From assembly GCA_011503125.2 (NCBI GenBank), contig WWBZ02000007.1, positions 248,001 to 312,000 of the forward strand: 64,000 bases of DNA. Direction: 5' to 3'. The stretch comes from Botryosphaeria dothidea (lineage: Eukaryota > Ascomycota > Dothideomycetes > Botryosphaeriales > Botryosphaeriaceae). The position numbers were made by a program, and so were the translations under genes. Below, piece by piece: positions 45,690 through 57,037 of the stretch (its first letter is position 1; every line of letters begins with the position of its first letter). Under the pieces are notes generated by a model, which was given only the letters and a program-made list of their open reading frames with translations, did not search any database and was not told the DNA's origin.

Positions 45690-46505
45690 TCAACCCCTGC
45701 TGTGAGTGTTGAGAATGAGGCCGACGATCAGTCTGCCAAGACGTCAGCTGTTGCCCTTTCGGTCTCACCAACCTCGGTGCTGCGTACCCGTAAAGACCCA
45801 AGACTTCGCCGAAAATGAGAATGAGAACCATGCCGACGAAGATCCTCGACTGCTGCATGTACGAGCGGACGCCCTGCTGCCTTCAGTGCTACGCTCCAAG
45901 AGTGATGTGTTGCTGCCAAACCCACCATGTCTCCGACTTTGCCAATGGCGTATCCAGCCGCCGTGCCCGTCAAGCCGACCGACAGGCCGCATGCTAGATG
46001 CATGAAGCCGCTGAACAGACTGTAGTTCTGCCCCGGCGGTGGGCCCATATCGCCGGCAATGAGGACGGCGATGACGAGCGCGTACACTGCGATGATTCCC
46101 GACATGACCACGGGGATGAGGGACTGGCAGCGGTTAGCCCGCGACGGTGCAATCACCACGAGATGCTTGCCTTCATGATCAGGTCGGGCCTGAAGGTGCC
46201 GACACCCGAGATGCCGATGCCAGACTTGGCCGTGCCATATGCTGCTCCGACGCCTGGTGTGCGTGTTAGCGGGTGCTGGTGGGCGGCTGCATCGAGCTCG
46301 AGGGCGACGTACATCCGAAGATCATCTGGGGAGCGGTCAGCGTGAGGTTAGCGAGACGGCGCAGCTCGGAGAGTGCTTACTGCGAAGGCAATACCGCCCT
46401 GGGAGCTGTTAGCATGCATCGTGGAAGCTGGCGCTGGCGGGAGCTCGGTGCGAGACGTACCATGCCGAAGAAGGGCGCGAACTTGGGCGTCAGATCGGAC
46501 TCCAT
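45690..46505 (-). CDS. VMA11: V-ATPase proteolipid subunit c' (Vma11-like)
   Basis: Seven exons: 46505-46461, 46398-46381 (18 nt), 46325-46313 (13 nt), 46253-46171, 46123-45926, 45873-45788, 45732-45690, giving 161 residues. Four TM helices of the Vo rotor ring are visible: [54 protein letters not shown] and [19 protein letters not shown]; the Glu in the last is the proton carrier. The N-terminus ([15 protein letters not shown]), [14 protein letters not shown] and the ring loop [14 protein letters not shown] favour the fungal-specific c' subunit over c. Intron 4 (46124-46170) begins GC (AAG/GCAAGC). Vacuolar/Golgi membrane. Divergent from the Rho GEF gene. Confidence 0.94.
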
Positions 46506-47188
46506 GGCGATGCAGGCGGTGCGGGAGAGATGCAGAGGGTGGCGGCGGTGATGGGTGGTGGTGTTGACGCGACGGTGTGCTGTGCTGCTGCCGGGCTGCT
46601 GAGTCGGCGGCGGATGGACCTAAGGTTGGACCTTGACGCTTTGGCGGCACTCACGCGGCCTTAGCCCTGGAGCGTTCTTCGCGCAAGACAACCCCAGGCC
46701 CTCTACCTCTGGTCCCTCAACTCAGTCCACGGCCGACGGATCCAGCCACTTCCTCTCTCCCTCTCGCTCCCCGCTCATTGCTATCCGCCGCGCCCGCCCC
46801 GACTCCCACTCGCCCCTGCACACCGGACCGCCCCTCAGCCATAAAACGACAGATATCGTGCCCCAGCCGCGACCTCGCCCACCGCCCGCTCTCCCGGCCG
46901 CTGCCCCCCCAGGAGCACCCAAGCACGCCGCGAGCACCAGGTCTGCCCCAAACCCGGCCACAGCCCCTCCGCGCTGCTGCTGAACGCTACCTGGACCGCA
47001 GCCCCCCATCCAGAAGAGCCCTGAGCGCGTCCTGTCGATCGCTGCAGGGTCATCCAAGCCAACGCCGCCCCGTCCACTCCTGCCTCTCGCATCCCTCACT
47101 CCCGCAAAGGGCACCACAACCACCACATCCACGCTGAGGAGCGGGCCGCCGCCGAGCTCCTCGCACTTCGCCGTCCTGGCTACGACAT
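46506..47188. promoter_or_regulatory. Divergent promoter region (VMA11 / Rho GEF)
   Basis: 683 bp between divergent start codons, pyrimidine/C-rich on the + strand from 46690 to 47160, as usual for long fungal 5' leaders. No gene seen. Confidence 0.5.
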
Positions 47189-50100
47189 ATGGCCGACTAC
47201 AGCGCCCAGCAGGGGAGGGAGTACGGTCGCCCTGCCAATTACGGCCAACATAACGGCTACCAGCGCAATGAGGCCTTCAACGACATCTTCGGCGCCCGTC
47301 CCCAGGAACGCTCGCAAACAATGACCTCACAGTCCTTCCGGCCCCCGCCAGACCGCGCCCAGACCATGTCGGGCCAGGTCGCCGACATGATGCAGCGCAT
47401 GCCGCCCATGAGGCCCGGCGCCAACGGCTATGGTCCGCCACAACCCAACGGCTACATGCCGCCGCGAGGCCCTCCCGACGGCCCAGCTCCTCCGCGCGGC
47501 CAGCCTCAGAACCACTACCTACCCCAGCCCATTCGCCCCGACCGCCGTCCTTACAATATGCCCCAACGCATGGACCCGCGCGGCATGCCGCCACCCCAGC
47601 CCTACGGCAACAAACCGCTGCCCCAGAGAGTTCCTCCCGGTCATCCCGGCCCGGCCCTCAACTCCGATTCCTACCGCTCGCAGTCGCTTGCCTCCGCCCC
47701 GCGTCCACAGATGTACCCCCCTGGCTACAATGTGAACCCGGCCCACACCTTCCGCCAGGCGCCTTACATGAACCAGGCCAGAACCACCGCCCAGGGACGC
47801 GTGGTTCCCGAGCGCTCCGATGAGAGAACAATGTCGCTTTCGTCCTTCAACCGTGATCACGAATACACGCAAACAATGAGCGGGCGCGTCATACCAAACC
47901 GGCCGAGACAGGAGCCCAACGGCGTTCCTCCAGAGCGTACTGCGAGCGGTGGCTATGCTCCACAGCCCTTCGTTCCTCAGCCTGGCACCAAGACCAGGAG
48001 TCCGAGCCAAGGGAGCTTCAGCACCCAGCGAACCATGTCCATGGCATCGACCATTTGCCCGCCGTCTGAAGCAGGAGAGAATGCGCTGAAGCCGACCAAG
48101 TCGGGTTCTGGACGCCAGGGACAAGCGGGTGCCCCGAAAGAGCGGCCTTTGGTCTATCCCGCGCTTCTGTCCAGGGTTGCTGAAGTTTTCCGGGAGAGGA
48201 TCGTGCCGGGCGAGAAGGACAAGGACGGTCTGGTGTACCAAAGCGCTTTCACTGGCGCCGAGGCCGTGGAGCTGATAGCCTACATCATCAGAACTTCTGA
48301 CAGGAATCTCGCGCTTCTTCTGGGCCGGTCTCTGGATGCGCAAAAGTTCTTCCATGAAGTCACCTATGCGCACAGGTTACGCGATTCGCAAGCCGAGGTC
48401 TACCAGTTCCGCGAAACGCTTGTGGAGGACTCGACTGAGGTCAATGGCGTCTTCACATTGCTGACCGAGTGCTATTCTCCCACTTGCACCCGTGACAAGC
48501 TTTGTTATTCCATTGCCTGCCCGAGAAGGTTGGAACAGCAGGCGCGTCTGAACTTGAAGCCTCAGCCGGGTCTCAAGAAGCAGGAATCCAAGGCCAGTCT
48601 GCACGATGACGATGATGGCGAAGAGAAGAAGCTATGGATCATGACCGTGTCCAAGGAAATTGCCGACAGCATCACCGAAAAGGAAAAGAAGCGCCAGGAA
48701 GTTCTCTCCGAGTTGATGTACACCGAGCGAGACTTTGTGAAGGATCTGGAGTATCTCCGCGACTTTTGGATGAAGCCCCTCCGGAACCCTGCGACCTCGC
48801 CAATCCCAGAACACCGCCGCGAGAAGTTCATCCGCACCGTCTTCTCCAACTGCCAGGAGGTTTACAAGGTCAACGCACGGCTTGCGGAATCTTTGACCCG
48901 TAGACAACAGCAGGCACCCGTTGTGCACAACGTCGGAGACATTTTCTTGGAGTATGTGCCACATTTTGGTCCCTTCATCAAGTACGGTGCAAATCAGCTT
49001 TTTGGCAAGTACGAATTTGAGCATGAGAAAAAGACCAATCCGGCTTTTGCGAGATTCGTTGAGGAGGTTGAAAGGATGAAGGAGTCGAGGAAACTGGAGC
49101 TGAACGGTTATCTGACCAAGCCGACGACGAGATTGGCGCGTTACCCGCTTTTGCTGGAGAACGTGTTGAAGTATACTGCTGATGATAACCCGGACAAGGA
49201 AGATATCCCCAAGGCCATTGTGATCATTAAGGACACGCTCTCCAAGGTCAACGTCGAATCAGGAAAGGCAGAGAATCATTTCAATTTGGTGCAGCTGAAT
49301 AGGGACCTCAAATTCCGCCCGGGCGAATACGTGGACTTGAAACTTACCGAGGAGAACCGGCAACTGATCTTCAAGGGCTCTTTGAAGAAGACTCCCACGG
49401 ATAACACCAGTGACATCCAGGCCTACCTGTTCGATCACGCCGTATTGCTTGTCCGGATGAAGACGGTCAACAAGAAGGAGGAGATGAAGGTCTACAAGAA
49501 ACCAATCCCGCTGGAGCTTCTGGTCATCACTCAAATGGAAGAGGTTCTGCCCAAGCAAGGTATGGCAAGACGGCCCTCATCCAGCTTGAGTCTTGGCGCC
49601 AACAAAACCAATCTGAATGCAGGAGCGAAAACGGACGCAAAACAACAAGGCTATCCCATAACCTTCAAGCACCTCGGCAAGGGCGGCTACGAGCAGACGC
49701 TGTATGCCTCGACACAGATTTCCCAGGAGAAATGGATGAAGCACATTCAGACTCAGCAGAAGAACCTGAGGGACCGTAGCAATATCTTCACCAAGGAGAT
49801 CGTGTGCGAAGGCTTTTTCAACCAGGCCATCAAGGTCAACTGCTGCGTACCTCTTGGTCAGTATTTTCGTTTTCTTGTTCGGGGTTTGCCGCTAATCAAT
49901 ACGCAGATGGTGGCCGCAAATTGGCCTACGGTACTGACTTTGGTGTTTACGTTGCTGATCGCAGGCCAAGGGACGCCTCAATCAAGCCTAAGCGGGTTCT
50001 GGAGTGCAAGGCCGTTACCCAGATCGACGTCCTGGAACAGCACCAGATTCTCCTGGTCCTGTCTGACAAGACCATGTACTCATACCCTCTGGAAGCACTG

Positions 50101-51018
50101 GATCCTGACGAGAACCAAGGCTCGGTCTCCAAGAGAGGACGCAAGATCTGCCACGCCAACTTCTTCAAGGCTGGTGTGTGTGTTGGCCAGCATCTCGTAT
50201 GCTGTGTCAAAACATCGGCGCTTTCCACGACGATCAAGGTGTACGAGCCCATGGAGAACATGGCAAAGAAGTCGAAGAAGACAGGTCTTTCGAGAATGCT
50301 GGCCGGTGGCCAGGATGTGCTCAAGCCGTACAAGGTAGGTTGCCACAGGAGCTCGGTGACGCTTACTTGCTTCGATGTTAACCAAGCCGCAGGAATTCTA
50401 CATTCCCACCGAATCCACGTCCATTCACTTCCTCCGCTCCAAGCTTTGCGTTGGTTGTGCCAAGGGCTTCGAGGTCGTTTCCCTCGAGACGCTCGAGACC
50501 CAGTCTCTTCTGGACCAGGCCGATACGTCCCTCGACTTTGTTGCAAGGCGCGAGAACATCAAGCCCATTCACATCGAGCGCCTTCAGTCCGAGTTCTTGC
50601 TCTGCTACACAGACTTCTCGTTCTTTGTCAACCGCAACGGCTGGAGGGCGCGTCCGGACTGGAAGATTACGTGGGAGGGCACGCCGCAGGCCTTTGCTAT
50701 CTTCAACCCGTACATCCTTGCCTTCGAGCCCAGCTTTATCGAAATAAGGCACATGGAGACTGGTATGCTGGTTCATATCTTGACTGCGAAGAACATCAGG
50801 ATGCTGCATTCATCCACGAGAGAGGTAAGTCTTGGGTTGTTGGCGATGAACGGACACACGCTGATTATGATAAGATCCTCTATGCCTACGAAGACGAGAT
50901 GGGCGAAGATACGATTGCATCGCTGGATTTCTGGTCCAGGCCGCAGAGTCCGCCTGCACAAAAGCAGCAGCAGCCATCTGTGCCGCCGCAGATCCCCGCG
51001 CAGAGCTTCTCGCCATAG
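47189..51018 (+). CDS. rom2: Rom2-type Rho1 GEF (DEP-DH-PH-CNH)
   Basis: Four exons: 47189-49856, 49907-50334, 50393-50824, 50875-51018, giving 1223 residues; introns 50-58 nt, GT-AG, phases consistent. Residues 1-310 are Pro/Gln/Arg/Met-rich and disordered. A DEP domain (about 320-410) follows, then the RhoGEF DH domain (about 500-700, RQEVLSELMYTERDFVKDLEYL and TKPTTRLARYPLLLENVL), a PH domain (about 715-860) and a citron-homology CNH domain (about 885-1200) built across the introns. This layout is that of Rom1/Rom2, exchange factors that activate Rho1 in the cell-wall integrity pathway at the plasma membrane. The CNH end reads ILYAYEDEMGEDTIASLDFW after the last intron. Confidence 0.95.
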
Positions 51019-52324
51019 AAGAAGAATCCCCGGCACGCACGCGTGTTTTTGGACGCACGCTTTTGTACGCCTACCGTGTTCTCGTTTGGTTCCGTTGGGG
51101 CTGTTGTGGCGCTGTTGTGTGCTCCCGGCGTTTTGTCGTTGGTTCCCTTTTATCTCCGGCGCTTCCGATACCACCTCTGCAGCAGCGGCATTTCATGCAT
51201 CGTGTTGAACAGCTCTTTTTTGAAGTCTTCATCGTCATCATCAAGAAACTCTGGCCTACTGTTTTTATCACTTTTCTTTTTCCCTTCACTGCCTGTTGAT
51301 GCAGGCGTTAATTCATCAAATACATGGGTCTCTAAACTATTTTTTGTGGTAAACGTACGCGTTCTTCAAAGTCCTTTTTTCATCGTCGGGGTGGTGTTCA
51401 CGTCTTGGTTGGCTTTGGTTTTACACAACGTGTATGGGCGAACGCGGGATGGTCCGGAGGTTGGTTGGCGTCTGTTCAGAGGTGGGCCCAAGCACAGACT
51501 ACGCCTCCTCCCCCCTTCCCCACCCCCTTCTCTCCCTCCCAACGTACGTACACCTATGTTTGCTGTCTCTCTTCCCGGGCATCGAGTTCTTCTCTCTATC
51601 TCTTGTTCTATCCAGAGCAGCACCCCTCTTCCTTCTCATCCTCCTCCCCCCTATTTTTCTCTCTGCCTCTTTTTCTTCCCCTCCTCCTGCCACTTTATTC
51701 TACAGTTCATCATCCCGCCGAACCATATGCAGCATGTTTATTTCTTGTTTCGATTTTTTTTTTTTGAAAATAAAAAGCGCGCGAATGGGCGATGTCTCTG
51801 CGTGTGTCTCTGTGTGTGTCTGTACAAAGAATTGATGCTTGGTTTATGTGGCGCGTGCCGTTTTTCTATCTAATTGAATACATTGTGCGTTGTGTGACTC
51901 TCTCTTTCTCATGAGGCTTTTGGCGGTGTTGGTGGTTGGATTGGGTCTGATGTTGCGGCTTCCAGGTTTGGCGCCTGCTGTGTTCATACAATCATTCCGG
52001 GCCATTTCATCGTGGCCATTCTCGAAAATTCTCGGCGACTGACTAGGAACAGGATGAGCCTCGGCCTTCTGATGCGCTGGTTGGTTCAAATTCCCATGTG
52101 TCACTGTCACAATACGTCAAAGGCAGGAGGCTTTATGATTTTACGCTGAGCGCGTGTTATGGATGCACATACCACTATTTATATATGAACTAGAGCCTTG
52201 GAAGATACAAAGAGCTTCTTCGGAGCATTCGAGCTCTTTTGTCGTTGACTTTCAATGTCTCCACTACGCCTCTCCTGATTGTCCACCTTGCCATTCTGAT
52301 GGACTCCGCTTGCCGTGCTGGCCA
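51019..52324. other. Intergenic, pyrimidine-rich
   Basis: 1.3 kb of 3' flank of the Rho GEF gene, with long T/C-rich stretches and a GT repeat (51800-51825). No gene seen. Confidence 0.5.
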
Positions 52325-54399
52325 TTATTGGTCTCGCTTTCGAATTGAGTACGTTTCTCTGATCTTGTCCAACCAGTTTCCAATCTTCAGCTCCATCTTT
52401 CCAATCAGGACGTGGCCAGATTGAACTCTCCTTCTATCTCTGGGCCTCATCTTTGGGAATTTGGTCAACTTATGTTTACTCAAACATACGCGTTCTTCCC
52501 AAGAGCCAGCGCGGAGTTTCTTGAAGCAATCCACTTCCAGCTGAACATGCGCACAGTCTTTGCAGATGTAGATGTCTCTATCAATGTCCGATATGCTGTC
52601 CCAGTTCCAGTCACACCCGCCGGCACACGTAATTGAAAGCTCACAGACCTGCTCTTCGGAATGCGCAGTTGCGATCAAAGACAACGCAGCGCGGGCATTT
52701 TCTTCATCATCCAGACAAAGGAGCGCCTCCATAAGCACGAAGTGGCCCCTCCAACCATCGTCGTCTTGGTCGTTCTCCAAGATGGCGAATGCTGTCCTCA
52801 TGTACTTTCGGATCCTGGTTCTTGCTTTCTGAAAGTGGCCCATGACATGGTATAGCCTTCCGAGCATGAGAGCCAGGTAGTTGTCGCCGTATTCAGGGCG
52901 CTGGTCCATCCGTTGTTTGCATTTCTCGATATTCCCGAGGCGAAGGCTTGCTTCTCCTTCGGAGGTTCTCTTATCGCGAGCGATGGTGATGTATGCTGTT
53001 GCAAGCTGCTCAGCATTGAGTGTAAATAGCGGGGCAATGCTCTCGGTGTCTTTGTCATTCCATAACCCTTCGAGTTCCGAAGAGACGCTTTCCCGCTCTT
53101 TTACGGCATCGATTCTCCGGTCGAAGAGAGAGACCCCGTACCAGCTCCGGGTGGCCCTAAAGCGTACGGTGAAAGCGTGGAAGCTCGAATGAGATCCATG
53201 GCGTGAATTGATTAACGTGCTCAATAGGCTGCGTTCATCAACGTCTCTGATTATCGTCAATTTGCTGAAAGCTTCTCTCAAGTATTTGGCTTTTGTCATC
53301 CACTCAAATGCCTTTTCGATATAATCCGCGTTGTCCAGGGATTGAGTTGATAGATCTGCACAAGCAGCAAAAGCTTCTTTTGCAGAGTCCTTCTCGCCGC
53401 AAAAGTCCCAGAATTTTCTCAGCTCTGTTTCCCAACGAACAGGGTCCCTTTTCTTTGAACTCGACGCTTTGGATCTGACAGCGTATGCGAAGAAGCTGTT
53501 CCGGAGCCCCTTTCTTTCTTCCGTTGTCCTCCAAGATAACGAGAAAGACACACAAAGTTGCTTCAAAGTAAGACGGAGTGCAATGTTGAGCCAGTTCGCA
53601 TCGTTCTCACCAAATGCCAACCGTTCGCTCATCCATGAAGAATATGTACAGGTTCTCCCCAATTTTCTTCTTAGTACCTTCCAATGCGGTATCCTCACTG
53701 GACTAGAAGACTTCGGTTCTCCTGACTTCCCGCAAGTGCCAGAGAAGCCATGCGTCTCATCTCGCCGGTGTAGATTTCTGTTATACGGAGCGCCGCCACG
53801 TTTAGGTTCAGTTCTCGACCGGTCGTCTGCTTGATCTCTTCTACGCGAGCAGCAATGCCTCCATCGGATCGAATTGCTGTTTTCACGACATTCTTCAGGA
53901 TGCCTGAGCGTTTCTTGGAGTCCTGGATGACTTTGATGCGTATGGTTCACAATTGGAGACAGGCGGCCATGCTGCGGGTAATCATGGTGGCGCCACACTC
54001 GTGAGCTTTCACATACCCAGAGATCCTTTGTAGGTTCCCGTTGACGTCCTTGACCTTGGAAAGCAAATCTCTCGCGGTGAAGTTCATCCTATACCATTAC
54101 CCACTAGCTAACAGATACTTCAGGGCACTGATAACTGTTTGGGCTTGTGATGATACCTTGGAGTATGTCAGATTTAACGTAATGATTTTCGCGAGGGGAA
54201 TGCTCGCCGGAGAAGGTATGGATGCGACGAAGCCTGCAACCACGCTTACGGTGTTGATGGACTTCTCGATGGTTGCGTTTTTGTCAATTTTGGTGCGATC
54301 TTGCGGTGGGTCATCGTAATCAGTCTTGCAGATCTCTTGATGCTCTTTCAAGCCTTTTCCCCAGCGAGCCAAGGGACCATCATCTTGCGCTGGGTCCAT
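52325..54399 (-). pseudogene. NLR-type TPR-tail gene with in-frame stop codons
   Basis: From ATG 54399 one frame runs to 53699 with coherent, helical, protein-like sequence but carries two stops, TAA at 54099-54097 and TGA at 53949-53947. Each could arise from a sense codon (CAA, CGA) by one C-to-T change. A plausible 44-nt GT-AG intron (53655-53698) then joins the 3' frame to the stop at 52325. The 3' part shows TPR-like repeats (LGRLYHVMGHFQKARTRIRKY) and a Cys-rich end with CAGGCDW...YICKDCAHVQLEVDCFKKLRAGSW...H, typical of the C-terminal tail of fungal NLR-like STAND proteins. No NACHT or NB-ARC P-loop exists, so it was already NLR-like without a nucleotide switch. An alternative four-exon model (54399-54157, 54088-54017, 53922-53699, 53654-52325) avoids the stops and gives 622 residues, but reads an unnatural frame for about 24 codons. 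Confidence 0.65.
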
Positions 54400-55664
54400 G
54401 AATTAGGTTAGGTAAGGTAAGTGGAGGAAGGGTGGCTGAGTTTGTGCGGGCGCTTGCTGGGTGGATTGAGTTCTACTTATGCCGCTTTGGCCCAGGAATG
54501 GATGCTGTCTTTCTTCCCGAGCTCTGGAAATCCGAAGTGTCTGCACGGACAAAATGATATCGTGCAACGAAAACCCAAATGAAAGAAAAAATGTTTGGCA
54601 CGTGCACTCCCATAGATGCCCAAACTCCAGCGGGGAGGGCCGAAACGAACATTGGTGGCGTGATCCTGTATGCTGTGTAAGGAATCAGCCCGAGTAAAAG
54701 AAAAGAAACAAAGTATACATGCCAAGTGCATTGCCGCTTGTCTGATTGATACCCGGCTACGCATTGACCCTGTCAGGGTGGGCCTTGACCAATAAGCATA
54801 ATCATGGAGCCGAGCAGCACTTGGTATAATTAATGCAAGCCACGCAAAAGGTGTCCAGCTCTGCGCCAAAAGACTGATCGGCAACGAGTGTATCAACAGC
54901 CTCTCATCAGTAGTCGTGAGATCCTCACACTATTTTTGAAGTCTGTGGACGAAACCCGATTGTTTGGCGCGCTAGGTGCACTTATTACACTATTGTCAGT
55001 AACCGATGCTTTCTTGCTTGTTTTCTTGTTCTGTGTTCTGTTGCACAATACGACACCATTGAGTTTCCTCCTGCAGGGCGCCCGTATTCTCCCGTCACCT
55101 GGAAGGAGTCGTCGGTCTCTATTCTTTTCATTAGTCTTAGTTTGCGAACTCTGCCTTTTACTAAGGGTAGTCGCATGCCGCTCTTCCACCTTCTTTTCGT
55201 CCTTCTCCTACCTCCAGAATACGTCTCCGACAGTTCCCGAAGACAAGGTTCCCAGCAATTCCTGGGGCTATGGTCCAGTTTCCACCGAGCGCCCGGTGAT
55301 GTGATTTCCAACGACTTCAATGCCCGAATCTATTTCTAGAAACCTCAGGGATTACAACTGGCTTCAAGCGGCTCGGGAACGTGGTATATTTTCCAGCAGC
55401 ATCCGAGAAAGGAGGAGGAGGAGGATGAGTGGTACTCGGCGTAGATCGTAGTCTGCAAGACTCTTGCCGCGCCCACAGGCCGTTCTTCCTGCCTCTCATC
55501 GCTTTCGGTGCCCCAGCTTCACCTGACGGCGGTGTGTATGGCATCTCGTTCCGAGGATCACACGGCCAGAGAGGCCGCTGGCCCATCCGCAATGCGTCGG
55601 ACTCACGCCTCCCGAATCCCGTCTGTCCATCGTTGGGAGGTCCCAACCCCCACCCCACCCCCTT
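54400..55664. other. Intergenic
   Basis: 1.27 kb, no supported gene. Open frames of 110-140 codons on both strands lack motifs. Confidence 0.45.
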
Positions 55665-56467
55665 TCACCACGTCCTGACCTCCTCAATCGCGTCCAACGC
55701 ATCCACCTCGCCCTCCGGCCGCCAGTCGACGTCCGACCCGGACTTGCACCCCTGCTCGGCCTGGCAGTAGGCGGCGGCGCGCATCAGCGCCTCGCGCGGG
55801 ACCTCGGCGACCCGGACGATCTCGCGGTAGGAGCGGCAGTACAGGGCGGCGAAGGCCTTCTCGGCGTCGGACTGCGCGCCGTACTCGATGGTGCAGCGCG
55901 CGGGGACGCGCTCGATGACGGGGGCCAGCAGGTGCTGCCACGGCGCGTGGGGGATGGCGTCGGGCGGGGCGACGACGACGAGGCCGAGGCGGCGGAGCTG
56001 CAGCATGGACTGGAAGGGGCGGAAGTCGGCGGCGTGGTTGGCGGAGAGGAAGGTGTCGCGCGTGTCGAGCACGACGAAGAGGCGGCGCAGGCGCGAGGTG
56101 GCGGGGGGCGGGAGGTGCATGGAGGGGATGATGGGGGAGGCGGTCAGGAAGCACTGGGTCTTTGGCTTTAGCTTCGTGCTGTGTGGGTCTTGTTCGGGGC
56201 ATGTGGTTGAGCGCGTACGTGGGCGTGGACGTAGACGGCGTTCTGTTGGTACGGGATGTTTTGGGTTTCGGAGTAGACCTGGCGGCAGGTGCGCAGGAGG
56301 GCGAGGGCGAGGTTGGGGTTGACGCGGTTGCGCTGGTAGGAGTAGTAGATGCGGATGGCGTGGTCGGGCGCGGTGAGGGCGTGCTCGTAGATGCGCAGGC
56401 GGAGCTCGGCGGGGAGGTCGAGCAGGCGGAATGGCGCGGGGGGAGCTGGTGGAGTGGCGGCGGCCAT
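55665..56467 (-). CDS. F-box/2EXR-like short fungal protein
   Basis: Two exons, 56467-56219 and 56159-55665 (59-nt GT-AG intron, phase 0), 247 residues. The start PFRLLDLPAELRLRIYEHAL is the amphipathic motif found at the N-terminus of many fungal proteins annotated as 2EXR or F-box-like, followed by NLALLRTCRQVYSE, another family feature. The second half (RLRRLFVVLDTRDTFLSANHAADF...LRRLGLVVVAPP) continues the alternating strand/helix pattern of these proteins. Function in the family is mostly unknown; those with true F-boxes are SCF substrate adaptors. The start could be up to 62 codons upstream (56653); I chose the ATG nearest the conserved motif. Confidence 0.8.
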
Positions 56468-57037
56468 GGCGTGGACTTTGGAGGCTTTCTCGGGTTGTAG
56501 GACGGATGCTTGTGAGTGGGAGTTATCTGTGACAAGCATCCAGTGTTGCCTGGAAGTGGAGGAGCGAGTGACTTCCTTTCCCGGAAACGCGGGGAAGCTG
56601 CGAGTCATGCAGTGACGTCGTGTCTCGCTCTTTGTTTCTCTCCCGTCTGCCACTCCATGCCATCGTCTCAGCTTCCACTTTCAACCACGATGAAAATGCT
56701 TGAACTCGGCAACCCTGGGATCTCGTACACTGCGCCGCTAATCAGCATGTGGAGCACAGGCCAAGCTCTCATGCACCACGAACTCTTCCCGGTTGTGAAG
56801 AAAGGCTGGTTCGGTACCGGCGCTGATTTTGCACTCAACGACCCTGGTGCCCGTTCCTTGATTGCCTTTTCCACTTTAGTCCCTCCGTGTCGGGCATGTA
56901 GCCTCGGTCGCCCATGGAACAACCCATCAGTCAATGCTACCATCTGGAGAGAGCAAGGCTAAAAAGCAGTCGCATTTCCCTCATGCCGCATGCAAAAAGC
57001 CTCTCAACAGTCCAATCCCCAGAGCACAACATTCAGA
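56468..57037. other. Divergent intergenic region
   Basis: 570 bp between the F-box-like gene (-) and the secreted protein gene (+). No gene seen. Confidence 0.5.

Noticed and set aside
54017..54156. Four-exon model that splices out both stops of the NLR-tail gene
   Set aside because: Keeps the frame but replaces natural-looking sequence by an unnatural 24-codon exon; the in-frame nonsense explanation is simpler. Kept as the alternative.
54888..55304. 138-codon + strand hydrophobic frame
   Set aside because: Leu/Ser-rich but no coherent TM pattern or family motif; overlaps equally long frames on the other strand.
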